Under the pieces are notes generated by a model. The model saw only the letters and a list, made by a program, of their open reading frames with translations. It was not told the origin of the DNA and ran no database searches. The translations under genes were made by a program, and so were the position numbers. A stretch of DNA of 64,000 nt. Origin: Acetivibrio clariflavus DSM 19732. Its GTDB lineage: Bacteria; Bacillota; Clostridia; Acetivibrionales; Acetivibrionaceae. Position 1 is the stretch's first letter, and each line of letters starts with the position of its first letter. The stretch is taken from positions 2,852,118-2,916,117 of the forward strand of contig NC_016627.1 in assembly GCF_000237085.1 (NCBI RefSeq). Direction: 5' to 3'. This document shows, in pieces, positions 8,393-17,923 of this stretch.

Positions 8393-9974
8393 GGGAATGT
8401 AAGTAATTTTGTGTATCATAATTTATGTAATCCTTCTTTAGCAAGTAAATTTTAGTTGACAAGGTTTACAGAATATTGTTTTTTATTGCCTTTCCATTGT
8501 ATATTATTGCCGGATTTATTAAGTTTTATACATAAACTTGATTAAATCTGGCAATAATCATTTATAATGGTCAGTATTAGCCTTTTAAACCTATATTTTT
8601 AATTTTGTGAGGTCTAGCCCATCCGGCGATGAGGATGAGCCCTTGAGGGCGGTGGGGGTGAATGCTTTTAAATATACTCTTCCAGCCTACCTGGATATTG
8701 GATTACCAATTGGCTAAGTACTCTATCCCAGTTTTTGTAACGTTGTGTCCATTTTTTTACTACATTCATTGATGCTAAATATAAAATCTTTTCTAGTGAA
8801 CTGTCTGTTGGAAATATTGTTTTTGTTTTTGTGACCTTACGAAACTGACGATGTAGTCCTTCAATTATATTTGTAGTATAAATTATTTTTCGTATTTCTT
8901 CTGGAAATTTGAAAAATGGACTTATAACATCCCAGTTATTTTCCCAACTACGTATTGCAAAAGGATATTCCTTTCCCCACTTTTCTTTAAGTTCATAAAG
9001 TTTTTCTAATGCTATTTCTTCATTAATAGCATGATATACTTCTTTGAAATCATTACTAAATGCTTTTAGGTCTTTGTATGGCACATACTTAAAAGAATTT
9101 CTCAGCTGATGTATTATGCAACGCTGCACTTCAGATTTTGGATATGCAGCATTTATGGCTTCCTTAAGTCCGGTAAGTCCATCAACACAAAAAATTAAAA
9201 CATCCTGTACTCCTCTATTTTTAAGGTCATTCAGTACACCAAGCCAAAATTTTGACGATTCATTATCACCAATCCATATCCCTAAGATATCTTTATATCC
9301 ATCAATAGTAACTCCTAGAACAACGTAAGCTGCCCGGTTTGTTATTCTTCCTTCATCCTTTACCTTATAATGAATTGCGTCCATAAATATAAAAGAATAT
9401 ATAGGTTCAAGAGGTCTTTGCTGCCATTCTTTTATTTCTGGAGCAATTCTGTCAGTAATCTTGCTAACCATCTCCGGAGACAGGCTGAATCCATAAAGTT
9501 CTTCAATTTGTTGACTAATATCTCTTGTAGACATTCCCCTTGCATATAGAGCTATAACTTTTTCCTCAATTCCGGAAACATTACGCTGATATTTTGGGAT
9601 AATTTTAGGTTGAAATTCTCCTTTACGATCTCTAGGCACTTGTATATCAATTTCACCAAACTCACTTTTTATTTTTTTTGGTGTATAACCATTACGGCTA
9701 TTATCGGTATTTTTATTTGCCACATCATCTTTTGCATAACCCAATTCTGCTTCAAGTTCTGCCTCAAGCAGTTCTTGAATAATATCTTTAAAAATGTCTT
9801 TTAGATATGCATTTACATCTGATACGCTTTGGAAATTATTTTCCCGAACTAATTGCTTTATATGTTCTTTTGATAGTGTTGACATAAAATTCTCCTCCTT
9901 AGCTTTTCTTATTAGAAATTCTTGCCAAGAAGGAGAACATTCAATCTCTTATACACAAGATTTTTTACATCCTC
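8393..9974 (-). mobile_element. IS256-family insertion sequence, copy 2 (1582 bp, intact)
   Basis: This copy lies in reverse orientation relative to copy 1 and has the same imperfect terminal inverted repeats, the same length and the same structured 3' tail. Its transposase frame is complete, so it could be the active source copy. It sits inside the IS30-family transposase gene. Confidence 0.95.
8668..9885 (-). CDS. IS256-family (Mutator-type) transposase, full length
   Basis: A 405-residue DDE transposase that catalyses cut-or-copy movement of the element through its terminal repeats. The N-terminal third holds the DNA-binding region. The catalytic core includes FMDAIHYKVKDEGR (about 165-178, first aspartate), the IIDGYKDILGIW-like strand region, FCVDGL (about 237-242, second aspartate) and the family C-(2)-H signature in RCIIHQLRNS (about 257-266). 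The glutamate lies in the IIEGLHRQFRKVTK block. Length is normal for the family. An AGGAGGAG site lies just upstream of the ATG. Confidence 0.96.
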   Translation of the reverse strand: MSTLSKEHIKQLVRENNFQSVSDVNAYLKDIFKDIIQELLEAELEAELGYAKDDVANKNTDNSRNGYTPKKIKSEFGEIDIQVPRDRKGEFQPKIIPKYQRNVSGIEEKVIALYARGMSTRDISQQIEELYGFSLSPEMVSKITDRIAPEIKEWQQRPLEPIYSFIFMDAIHYKVKDEGRITNRAAYVVLGVTIDGYKDILGIWIGDNESSKFWLGVLNDLKNRGVQDVLIFCVDGLTGLKEAINAAYPKSEVQRCIIHQLRNSFKYVPYKDLKAFSNDFKEVYHAINEEIALEKLYELKEKWGKEYPFAIRSWENNWDVISPFFKFPEEIRKIIYTTNIIEGLHRQFRKVTKTKTIFPTDSSLEKILYLASMNVVKKWTQRYKNWDRVLSQLVIQYPGRLEEYI

Positions 9975-9982
9975 AGTATGGG
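9975..9982. repeat. Target-site duplication, right copy, of IS256-family copy 2
   Basis: AGTATGGG, identical to 8385-8392. Confidence 0.92.
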
Positions 9983-10350
9983 AAGAAGTTTACCAAACTG
10001 TTTAAAACGGTCACAGTAGATAATGGAACAGAGTTTCTGGACAGCAAAGGGCTTGAGGCATCAGTGCTTGTTCCTGGTAAGATGAGGTTAAAGATATATT
10101 ATGCACATCCATACAGTTCATGGGAACGAGGGTCGAATGAAAACGCTAATAAGCTGATTCGACGATTTATTCCTAAAGGGACGGATATAGGGAAACTAAC
10201 GGAGAAAGAGATAAAAAGGATTGAGCACTGGATGAACAATTACCCAAGGAGAATATTTGGTTATCGAACTGCGAATGAAATGGCAAAGATTGTGGTCGCT
10301 TAAAACAGGGTTCTGTAAGATTTTGTAAGGCAATTAAACTTGCAATTTAA

Positions 10351-11751
10351 AGCTGTTAGACCATCGCTTGTTACAATGTCGTATACATATATTGTTTTTC
10401 CTTCTATATTTGAAACAGATTTTGTTTTTACTCTGCCAAGCTCATCGTAAGTCCTTTCTACAACTTCAGGTGTTGTTGTTGAAGAGGTTATTACCGACTT
10501 CAGTTGATTTCCGACAGGGTCATATTCATAGTTTTTCTTTGTATAGCTTTGTTCTGAACCGTTTGTTAATACTGCATTCTCTTCTGTCACCAAACCTTGT
10601 GGGTTGTATATGTATTGGGTTATAATGTTTTTCCTATCGGTTACTTGTCTTAAACTTCCGTCGGCATTGTATTCATATTTTACAACATTGTCTGAATTTC
10701 CAGGATATTCTTTCTCCTTTACAAGATTTCTTGCATTGTAATGGAGAATATTTGTTCTGATGCCGTTAATCTCCTGGGTCTTCATGTTTCCGTTCTTGTC
10801 GTAGGCATATTTAGTAGTATCAGTTAGTTTATATACATCTTCCTCTAATTTCTCATAAGAACTTACGCCTGTTAGATTATTTTGCTCATCATATGTGTAT
10901 ACAGTAACATTTTCTCTTCCGTCTATAACATAGGCAACATTACCCACAGCATCATAGAACTGCTGAGTTACAATATATACTCCTGTTTCACCTTTTTGCT
11001 TTGTAACACTTACTTTGCCGTCCTTATTGTATTCAAAGATCTTCTTGTGATCTTCTCCATCGTAGGATTCTATTTGAGCACTGTTTCTGTTATAGTTTAT
11101 CTTTTCAATCGCATTTCCGGCAGGGTCAATTTTACATACGAGTCTTCCAATCCTATCGTATTCGTAGGAATATACACTGTAAGCTGTTTTTGTTGTGTTG
11201 TTAACAGTATCTTTTTCTGTTACTATGGTAACTTCATGTATGACATTGCCGTTTTTATCGTAATAATTTAATGTTTCATGGGTTGATGTACGGCTTGTAC
11301 TGTCAAGCCCTGTAGCCGGATCAATTAATTTTACATTATTTATTACGCTTTTTGTCAATCTTCCAAGCTCATCATATTCAAACCTTGTTACTGTGTTATT
11401 TGCATCGATTTGATACTTCACATTTCCATATAAATCATACCAATAACGTGTTTCCGTTTCATTAGCATCTTCCCCTTCTGTGCCGTATATCTTTTCACTT
11501 AATACACGACCAAAGAGGTCATATTCATATTCTTTAACATTTCCGACACTGTCTTTTTGATATGTTAAGTTCCTCATTGAATCATACTTAAATACCACAG
11601 TGTTTGTAGGTATTGATGCGTCTCCGGGATAAGTAACACTCCTTAAATCTCCAAGGCTGTTGTACTCATAAGAGGTCTCATTTCCATTGGCATCTACAGT
11701 CTTTTTAATATTTCCTGCATAGTCATAATACTCATTAATAATCCTATATTC
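10351..11751 (-). pseudogene. Displaced RHS/YD-repeat fragment (orphan cassette without tip)
   Basis: An open frame of about 467 codons made of YD repeats (YxYDxxGRL-type units such as YEYDELGRLTK and YTYDEQNNLTG). It closely matches residues about 2785-3250 of the full RHS protein at 20977-33099. It has no start codon context: homology begins at 11751, directly at a broken IS66 tnpA, and a GTG at 11598 is the first usable start. RHS homology stops at 10351, where the IS30 element begins; the remaining 16 codons to the stop at 10300 are IS sequence. The RHS core end and toxin tip are missing, so it is a remnant. Confidence 0.8.
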
Positions 11752-12062
11752 AGTTCTAAGTCCTTTTCTGTGTCCACAGTGACATTACAGCCATTAATTT
11801 TTATTTCCAGTGTACCTTTTTCGGAGTGCTCCGGTTTCTGGGCAAGTTGCAGCCATCCTCTGGGTACATCGGTTTTTGATTCTTTTACTTCTTCAACTAC
11901 TGTACACTTTACTTCATTGACTTTTTTCTGCCAATAGTAATATGTGGCTTTGCTTACTCCATTCGTTCGGCAAAACTCTTTGATACTTTGCCCACTTTCA
12001 AGCCGGGTTTGTATTAATTCCGCCCACTTTGATAATTGTTGTTCAGTTGTTACTTTTTCCAT
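11752..12062 (-). pseudogene. IS66-family TnpA (orf1) fragment fused to RHS sequence
   Basis: The first about 104 codons encode an IS66 accessory protein with the helix-turn-helix SIKEFCRTNGVSKATYYYWQKKV (about 25-47) and the typical C-terminal beta unit GTLEIKINGCNVTVDTEKDLEL. At 11752 the sequence switches to RHS-homologous DNA, and the frame then stops at 11694 after 18 foreign residues. tnpB and tnpC are absent. The junction is a deletion or recombination scar, not an intact IS. Confidence 0.75.
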
Positions 12063-12526
12063 GTCTATACAATTACTCCGTTCATTCTTTTTTACAGTGA
12101 TTGTATCAACTTCGCACCTATTCTACTTTGTAATGATCTATTTTATGGTTACTTATATTCAGTTATACTTTCTGCGAATATCCTATTCCCGCAAACAGAT
12201 GAATTAAGAAATACAAAGAGAAATGGTGCACATGGAATAACGATCACAAAAATCATGTAACCGTTTTTCAACACCTAATTTATCTATTTGGGCTGTTTTT
12301 TACATCATCAAAATTCTTTAACTTACTGTACCTGTAATTAAATGTATTTTGGATATATTATTTTCTTTACTTCATTCATCTTGTGTCTTACCACTTTCCT
12401 TGAATTCTCCAACTCTATAAATCCATTGTTTCCTTGTCTATCCTTTTATCATGAGATAAATCCCCACCTTCTTAAGCTAATTATTTCATAATAAATACAT
12501 TAATTCTAGGCTTATAGTATTTGTTT
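12063..12526. other. Intergenic region with IS66 upstream remnant and no recognised gene
   Basis: About 460 bp separate the tnpA fragment from the SUKH-like gene. It presumably includes the 5' end of the former IS66 element, but I could not define an inverted repeat. Short frames here have no ribosome site or recognisable product. Confidence 0.35.
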
Positions 12527-13003
12527 TCATACTATTTGCAATTTTTCTAGCAACTGATACCACTTGCTATTTATCCCACTTGGTGTTATATCAATAAATT
12601 TCTTTCCAAAAACATAATCTTTTATAAATTCATCAAATCTACCTAAGCAATTTCCTTTTTGAAATCCAGGTGGAGTTTCAATATATATCCATACATTTCC
12701 ATCATCCTTATTAATAACCAAAATATCGTAAAGAATTTGCCCTATATATAACCAATTCTCAAATCCTGGAAGTTCCAGTATTAAATGTTGCGATCTCTCA
12801 ATATCTTCAAATGATATAATATCTATCGGCCCACAACGTGCACCATTACATACTTTTAAGAAATCAATATATTCTTTTAAATAAATATTGTTAGTAGTAG
12901 CATCAGAATTTCCTTCATTTAATTCACCAATAGTTGGACCGTCAGGATGCGTATCAATTTCTTGCCTTACCCTAGATATAATATTTCTCAATTCATTATT
13001 CAT
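12527..13003 (-). CDS. SUKH (SMI1/KNR4)-like immunity protein
   Basis: A 158-residue cytosolic protein with the sequence style of the SMI1/KNR4 superfamily, the largest class of immunity proteins beside polymorphic nuclease toxins. The core pattern is YIDFLKVCNGARCGPIDIIS followed by a short acidic stretch, then LYIGQILYDILVINKDDGNVW and a C-terminal FDEFIKDYV helix. It starts only 7 nt after the stop of the RHS-HNH tip gene and is read on the same strand, the expected toxin-immunity coupling. It probably binds and blocks the HNH tip; this is inferred from position and family. Confidence 0.7.
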   Translation of the reverse strand: MNNELRNIISRVRQEIDTHPDGPTIGELNEGNSDATTNNIYLKEYIDFLKVCNGARCGPIDIISFEDIERSQHLILELPGFENWLYIGQILYDILVINKDDGNVWIYIETPPGFQKGNCLGRFDEFIKDYVFGKKFIDITPSGINSKWYQLLEKLQIV

Positions 13004-13010
13004 TATTTTA

Positions 13011-15719
13011 TCACCTTTCTACCACTATTTTTACCCTAATACTATATGGTATATCATTATAGTTAAGTTGTCTATGAATCTGGTCAATACCTATATTTCT
13101 ATTTGTAAAAGCGTCTAAATACCTCAAATTATCGATGGTATCAGGCCCACCTAGTTGAAGTTCCCAAGTATGGTCAATCTGCATTTTTGTTCGATCAGTT
13201 ATTTTCTTTATTAATTGTTTGGCAAATTGAGGGTTGTTTTTACCATATTGTGTCCATATCCTATCAATCATATTTTGTCTATAAGCATCAGCTATAGCCC
13301 TATCCCTACTTGTAATCCTTGTTTTATATAGCATATTTCTGTCACTTAATTCTTGAAGTTTTGCCATTTTTCTTTCAAATTGAGCCCTAGGCATGCGTTT
13401 GTCATATTTCACCAAAACTTCTGCATACTCACCTAACTCATCTGACTTAAGTATTGCTTTGTTTCTAACTCCACCAGATCCCGTTTTCCCACCAGTTTTA
13501 ATAGCAGCATATCCTGCTTTAACACCTTGCTTCACTGCGTTAGCAAAAACTTGTGCTTTTGTAGTAGCATTTAAAGTAACACCCATGCCAGTGTCTGCTA
13601 CAAGTACTGATGAATTTTGCATTGCTGCTTTATATGCAGTGTATCCTACTCTACCAGCTTTTCCTAATGTACTTGCCATTTTTGCTCCCGCTATACCAGT
13701 CATTACAGTATTGGTAGCAGCAGATAAATATTCTACATTATCTTGAAGGCTTGCATCAGGATTTAGGAAAAAGTTACCTGCTTTTTTTATGTTAAATGTT
13801 GTTCTGATATCGTTTCCAATTCCATTAATAATATTGCCTGGTATGCTTGCCCAAAATTGATTATTTTCCTGTACTTTATATCTTACTTGGGCATATGTTT
13901 CATCATCAACCAGCCCCAACATATTTCCTACGGCGTATATTCTATTTAGGTCATTATATATTCCAGTTTCTACACCTTTTGCCCCAAGTGCTACTATACC
14001 TTTTACTGTATTAACAGAATATACTGAAACAGCTTCTGCTTTTATTCCAACATACTTAATAGCTTTATATGCTTTGGAATCCTCCTTAATTCCAAGTGTC
14101 TCTGTGATAAAAGGTTTTATAACTGTTTGGTTATTTTCTTGCCATTGTGCAACAGGGTCTTTGAATGCGTCACCAACTTCAGCCATTCCATAAGCAATGC
14201 CAGTCACAACATTTGTGTAAATATTATCATCGCCATATTCATAAATAAGTTTAAATGCTTCGTCCCGTTCTTCCTGTGATGCAAGGAATAGTATTCTAAA
14301 TGCATCTTTGTATTCATTAAATTTATTTGATATCCAACTGTGTCCTGTTGGGTCATAGTATATCAGCGGATTATTGGCACAATAGGTGTACAAATTCAAA
14401 CTCAATGGGTCATTTACATCACCAGTATATGTATCTTCCTGCAAGAACCTTGCAATTTTTGGGTCATACATACGAGCGTTTAAATAATAGAGCCCTGTTT
14501 CTGAATCATACTGATAACCGGCATATAGGATAGAGTTTTTATCCTTTGCTGCACCAGTTGATTCTATTATGTTACCAAAAGCATCATAGTAGTAGATAGC
14601 ATCAATATTACCAGTTGCAACATTAATCAATGCCGTTACATCGGCATGACCGTTGTACATGTAATAGTATGACTCGCCAGCAACTGTTCTCATTATCAGA
14701 TTGGTACCGTAGATATTTCTACCCTCTTGGTTTCCTGCTGCATTTACTTCCAAAACAACCTTGTCATAATCATATATATATCTTGTCAAAGAACCATTTA
14801 CATTCTTGCTTACCCTGTAGCCTTCAGCGTTATAACCATATTTAACACCATCTGCGGATATAAGCTGATTAAATTCGTCGTAAGCAAAAATTGTAGTTAT
14901 ACCGTCTGTTTCTGTTTTTATTTGATTACCGTTTGCATCATAAGTATAGTTAGTTATTGAAGCTACAGTTCCGCCTACTTTCACAATTACAGACTTTAAT
15001 TGATTTAAGTCATAGTTGTAATTGTAAGTATGCTCTTCTGTAATTATACCATTTTCTTTTATTGTTACGTAATTTCTATTTCCTAATTTATCATAGATAT
15101 ATTCAGTCGTCTTTCCTATATATTCTTCATTCACTTTTTTCAAGCGGTTGAGATTATCATAGGTATAAGATGTTCTTCCTTTTTTATCTTCTTTTGAAAG
15201 CATGTTGCCGTTTGCATCATAGGTGTAGACATAGCTTTCAAAGGCTACCCCATTATTATCTTTATTTACAAGGGTTTTAAGCCTTCCATCCGGATAATAT
15301 GTATAATCTTCCCTCGCTCCTCCGGCATAGATAACACTCTTTGCTGCACCGTTTTTGTGATAATCATATTCTGCTATGTTTGCTGCATTTATATCACCGT
15401 TTTTCACAAAGGCCAATCTTCCAACAACATCATATACTTTTGTAGTTATGTTGTTTTTCTGGTCAATAGAAGTCTCTGCTGTTAGACCATCGCTTGTTAC
15501 AATGTCGTATACATATATTGTTTTTTCTTCAATATTTGAAACAGCCTTTGTTTTTACTCTGCCAAGCTCATCGTAAGTCCTTTCTACAACCTCAGGTGTT
15601 GTTGTTGAAGAGGTTATTACTGACTTCAATTGGTTTCCTACAGAGTCATATTCATAATTCTTCTTTGTATAGCTTTGTTCTGTGCCGTTTGTTAATACTG
15701 CATTCTCTTCTGTCACCAA
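13011..15719 (-). CDS. Orphan RHS C-terminal cassette with HNH nuclease tip
   Basis: The product has 902 residues. Residues 1 to about 460 are YD repeats and the RHS core end, finishing in YLNARMYDPKIARFLQEDTY, NNPLIYYDPTGH. This part is close to the full-length RHS protein even at DNA level. After DPTGH the sequence is unrelated: a helical pretoxin region with small-residue hydrophobic stretches, then a C-terminal nuclease-like domain with IDHTWELQLGGPDTIDNL (H850) and a later N-x3-G-x2-QIHRQL segment, the pattern of HNH toxins of the endonuclease VII group. There is no signal peptide. RHS homology reaches 15742, with an in-frame TAA just before the GTG at 15719. It is probably a displaced tip cassette usable by recombination. 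Confidence 0.8.
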   Translation of the reverse strand: MVTEENAVLTNGTEQSYTKKNYEYDSVGNQLKSVITSSTTTPEVVERTYDELGRVKTKAVSNIEEKTIYVYDIVTSDGLTAETSIDQKNNITTKVYDVVGRLAFVKNGDINAANIAEYDYHKNGAAKSVIYAGGAREDYTYYPDGRLKTLVNKDNNGVAFESYVYTYDANGNMLSKEDKKGRTSYTYDNLNRLKKVNEEYIGKTTEYIYDKLGNRNYVTIKENGIITEEHTYNYNYDLNQLKSVIVKVGGTVASITNYTYDANGNQIKTETDGITTIFAYDEFNQLISADGVKYGYNAEGYRVSKNVNGSLTRYIYDYDKVVLEVNAAGNQEGRNIYGTNLIMRTVAGESYYYMYNGHADVTALINVATGNIDAIYYYDAFGNIIESTGAAKDKNSILYAGYQYDSETGLYYLNARMYDPKIARFLQEDTYTGDVNDPLSLNLYTYCANNPLIYYDPTGHSWISNKFNEYKDAFRILFLASQEERDEAFKLIYEYGDDNIYTNVVTGIAYGMAEVGDAFKDPVAQWQENNQTVIKPFITETLGIKEDSKAYKAIKYVGIKAEAVSVYSVNTVKGIVALGAKGVETGIYNDLNRIYAVGNMLGLVDDETYAQVRYKVQENNQFWASIPGNIINGIGNDIRTTFNIKKAGNFFLNPDASLQDNVEYLSAATNTVMTGIAGAKMASTLGKAGRVGYTAYKAAMQNSSVLVADTGMGVTLNATTKAQVFANAVKQGVKAGYAAIKTGGKTGSGGVRNKAILKSDELGEYAEVLVKYDKRMPRAQFERKMAKLQELSDRNMLYKTRITSRDRAIADAYRQNMIDRIWTQYGKNNPQFAKQLIKKITDRTKMQIDHTWELQLGGPDTIDNLRYLDAFTNRNIGIDQIHRQLNYNDIPYSIRVKIVVER

Positions 15720-15764
15720 ACCTTATTGGTTATATATGGTCTGCTCCATCAGCTATATGTCTCA

Positions 15765-16160
15765 TCATAATGTTTTCAACACCTTCATTAATCCTGCAAG
15801 GGATGCTGGATTGAAATCACCCGGAACTATCACCCTAATATTGTCGATAAATATTTGAAATTCAGAAGAATGTGTTTGAACTTGTTTTGTTGTGTTAGAT
15901 TTTGAAAGTTCCTCTTTTTCTTCACAGGATGTCTTTTCAACTCTATCAGTAGTTCTATTAGATTGCAGCATAACTTCAGCAAATTGTGTTTTGGGCGAAG
16001 GATTTTCTTCTGGAATACTAAACCTTTTTATCCAGTAACGAAATGTGATGCTTTTTAAACCGGCCTTTCTACACCAAGCATTAACGCTTAATCCACTTTT
16101 TTTGTAATCATCAAACCTAGCCTTCCATTCTTTTTTTAATTGCAGGTCTCTAACTGGCAC
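15765..16160 (-). CDS. IS66-family TnpA (orf1), followed by a truncated tnpB
   Basis: The complete 131-residue accessory protein of an IS66 element, with helix-turn-helix WKARFDDYKKSGLSVNAWCRKAGL and the conserved end IRVIVPGDFNPASLAGLMKVLKTL. I place the start at the GTG at 16160 because GGGAGGGG lies about 5 nt upstream; a longer form from 16214 is not supported. The stop overlaps an ATG that would begin tnpB (MMRHIADGADHI), but after 12 codons the sequence switches to RHS-homologous DNA near 15742. The IS is therefore truncated at its 3' side, exactly where the orphan RHS cassette begins. Confidence 0.8.
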   Translation of the reverse strand: MPVRDLQLKKEWKARFDDYKKSGLSVNAWCRKAGLKSITFRYWIKRFSIPEENPSPKTQFAEVMLQSNRTTDRVEKTSCEEKEELSKSNTTKQVQTHSSEFQIFIDNIRVIVPGDFNPASLAGLMKVLKTL

Positions 16161-16230
16161 TAGAACCCCTCCCAACTTGTATTTATTATTCTTAATAATT
16201 CTATCAATAGGCATTTGTAAAACGCCATAA

Positions 16231-16253
16231 GCCGCATAAATACGGCATTTTTT
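16231..16253 (+). terminator. Small hairpin with T run upstream of the DDE transposase gene
   Basis: GCCG (16231-16234) and CGGC (16243-16246) form a short stem followed by ATTTTTT. It could shield the downstream transposase gene from outside transcription. The stem is short, so this is tentative. Confidence 0.3.
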
Positions 16254-17923
16254 ACTCTAATAAAGAACAACTCCTCACCGATTTGTGGTAAAATTGAGTT
16301 GACAAGAAACAATTCAATCACACCTCGGAAAGGAGTTGTACTATTATGATATCATACAAACAGCTTTCTTTGGCAGATATTTTTACAGATTGCCAAAATA
16401 TTTTTGATAATGACAAACCTGAATTCTTGTCACTTCTTGAAAAACATATTAATCTCAGTGAAGTTGTTCCAACTTCATTTAAAAACCATTTTTATGCTTC
16501 AACGGGAAGACCCCGCAAATACTCTTTGAACGCTATGCTCTGGGCACTCATCATTCAACGTATATTCTCTATACCCACAGACTCACTTTTAATCCTTTTT
16601 CTTAACTACTCTAAAGACCTGCGTGAATTCTGTGGCTTTGATAAAGTTCCTGATGCTTCTAAGTTCACCCGCTTTAAGCAAAATTTTGTTATGGACTTAC
16701 AGTTGTTCTTTGATCGTCTTGTTGATATCACTGAGCCCATTTGCCAAGAGATTGACTCCGTACGTGCTTCGATGTCTATTTATGATTCTTCTGGCATTGA
16801 AGCCTTTGTTGCTGAAAACAATCCCAAATATGCCAACCGCATTATCAAACAACTGAAATCTTATGCAAAAGTTGTTGTTTATGATAAAAACTATGACCCT
16901 TACAAGGCTGCATATCGTTTAATGCCTTCATGTGCTTCTGCTAATCCTCAGATTAAGCAGCTTTTTATTAACGGCCATTTCTGCTATGTTTTCAAATTTG
17001 GCATCATTACCAATGGCCTTGGTATCGTTAGGGATATATCCTTTTACAATGAGGATTTCTTTAAGAATCATCCTGACATTGTCGTCGGTAAAAAATCTAA
17101 TTCACCAGATGAGGATAAATCCGTACATGATGCTCGTTTACTCATACCAGTTTTAAAAGATTTCTTTGTTAAGCATCCACTTATTAATCCAAAAACTTTC
17201 CTTGGTGATTCTGCCTTTGATTCTGTTGCTATCTATAAAGCCTTGTTTGATGAACTACATTTTACTAAAGCTTATATCCCTCTTAACCAACGTTCAAACC
17301 TGAAAAACAAGGATTATACTATTAGCAAAGATGGTTTCCCTTGTTGTCCTCATGATCCTTCACTTACTCTGAAGTATGAGGGTACATCAAAGCTTAGGAG
17401 CGGTATCACTCGATATAAATTTGTCTGTCCTAAGGTTAAGTGGCGCAAAGGTGGTAATGGCAAATATCAGCGGCATTGCTGCTGTGAAAATCCCTGTACG
17501 TCCTCCTCATGTGGTCGTATGATTTATGTTTATCCTGAAAAAGATCTTCGTGCTTATCCTGGAGTTATTAGAGGAACCAAGGAGTGGGATTCTACTTACA
17601 AAATCCGTTCTGTGGTAGAGCAATCCATTAACCACTTCAAAGAAAATCTATGTGTTGCTGGTCGCAGAACCCAGAATGAAAAAATATAATGACCCCCATT
17701 GTCAAGACAAATTTTTAGCTTTTCTAAGTTAGATTCTCCTTTCTATGTTTTTGTATAATATCTACCTTAAGGTACTCTGTCGGATGGATGTCAAGGGCGA
17801 GCATATGCGAGTTCATCTTGCCCCTTGACATCCAATGGTTATATATCCTTTTGATTCCCGGTCTGTTATGACAGACCGGCTGCCTTCCGGCGAGGACGGG
17901 GTTTGGGGCAGAGCCCCAAGGTT

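Larger units (their letters stand above)
7652..10303 (+). pseudogene. IS30-family transposase, split by the nested IS256-family element
   Basis: The gene runs 7652-8392 and resumes at 9983-10303. Joining the two parts and dropping one 8-bp duplication gives a continuous 353-residue transposase. An N-terminal helix-turn-helix is visible (KHLDVRERYQIEILL, then RDRRTIEREIARG). The rve/DDE core has its first aspartate in GHWEMDCIVG, the second in VDNGTEF after the insertion, and the glutamate in the SNENANKLIRRF segment. GGAGGG precedes the ATG at 7652, so the longer GTG start at 7619 is unlikely. It is inactive as it stands. Confidence 0.9.
7544..10350 (+). mobile_element. IS30-family insertion sequence with an IS256-family element nested inside
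   Basis: The proposed ends are GTAAGTTGTAAAATTAATTG (7544 onward) and, read inward from the right, TTAAATTGCAAGTTTAATTG (10350 downward). About 17 of the first 22 positions match. Without the nested element and its duplication the IS would be 1217 bp, a normal IS30 size. The flanks do not show a target duplication: the left flank is an immunity-like gene and the right flank an RHS gene. This suggests that a deletion or rearrangement happened at the element. The outer boundaries are therefore less certain than those of the IS256 copies. Confidence 0.7.

Noticed and set aside
9794-10303. Plus-strand ORF spanning the IS256 end and the IS30 transposase
   Set aside because: Only 9983-10303 is real coding sequence (IS30 C-terminus); the rest is antisense to the IS256 transposase.
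12036-12260. Plus-strand ORF near the IS66 fragment
   Set aside because: No ribosome site, low-complexity hydrophobic composition, and it overlaps the start of tnpA.
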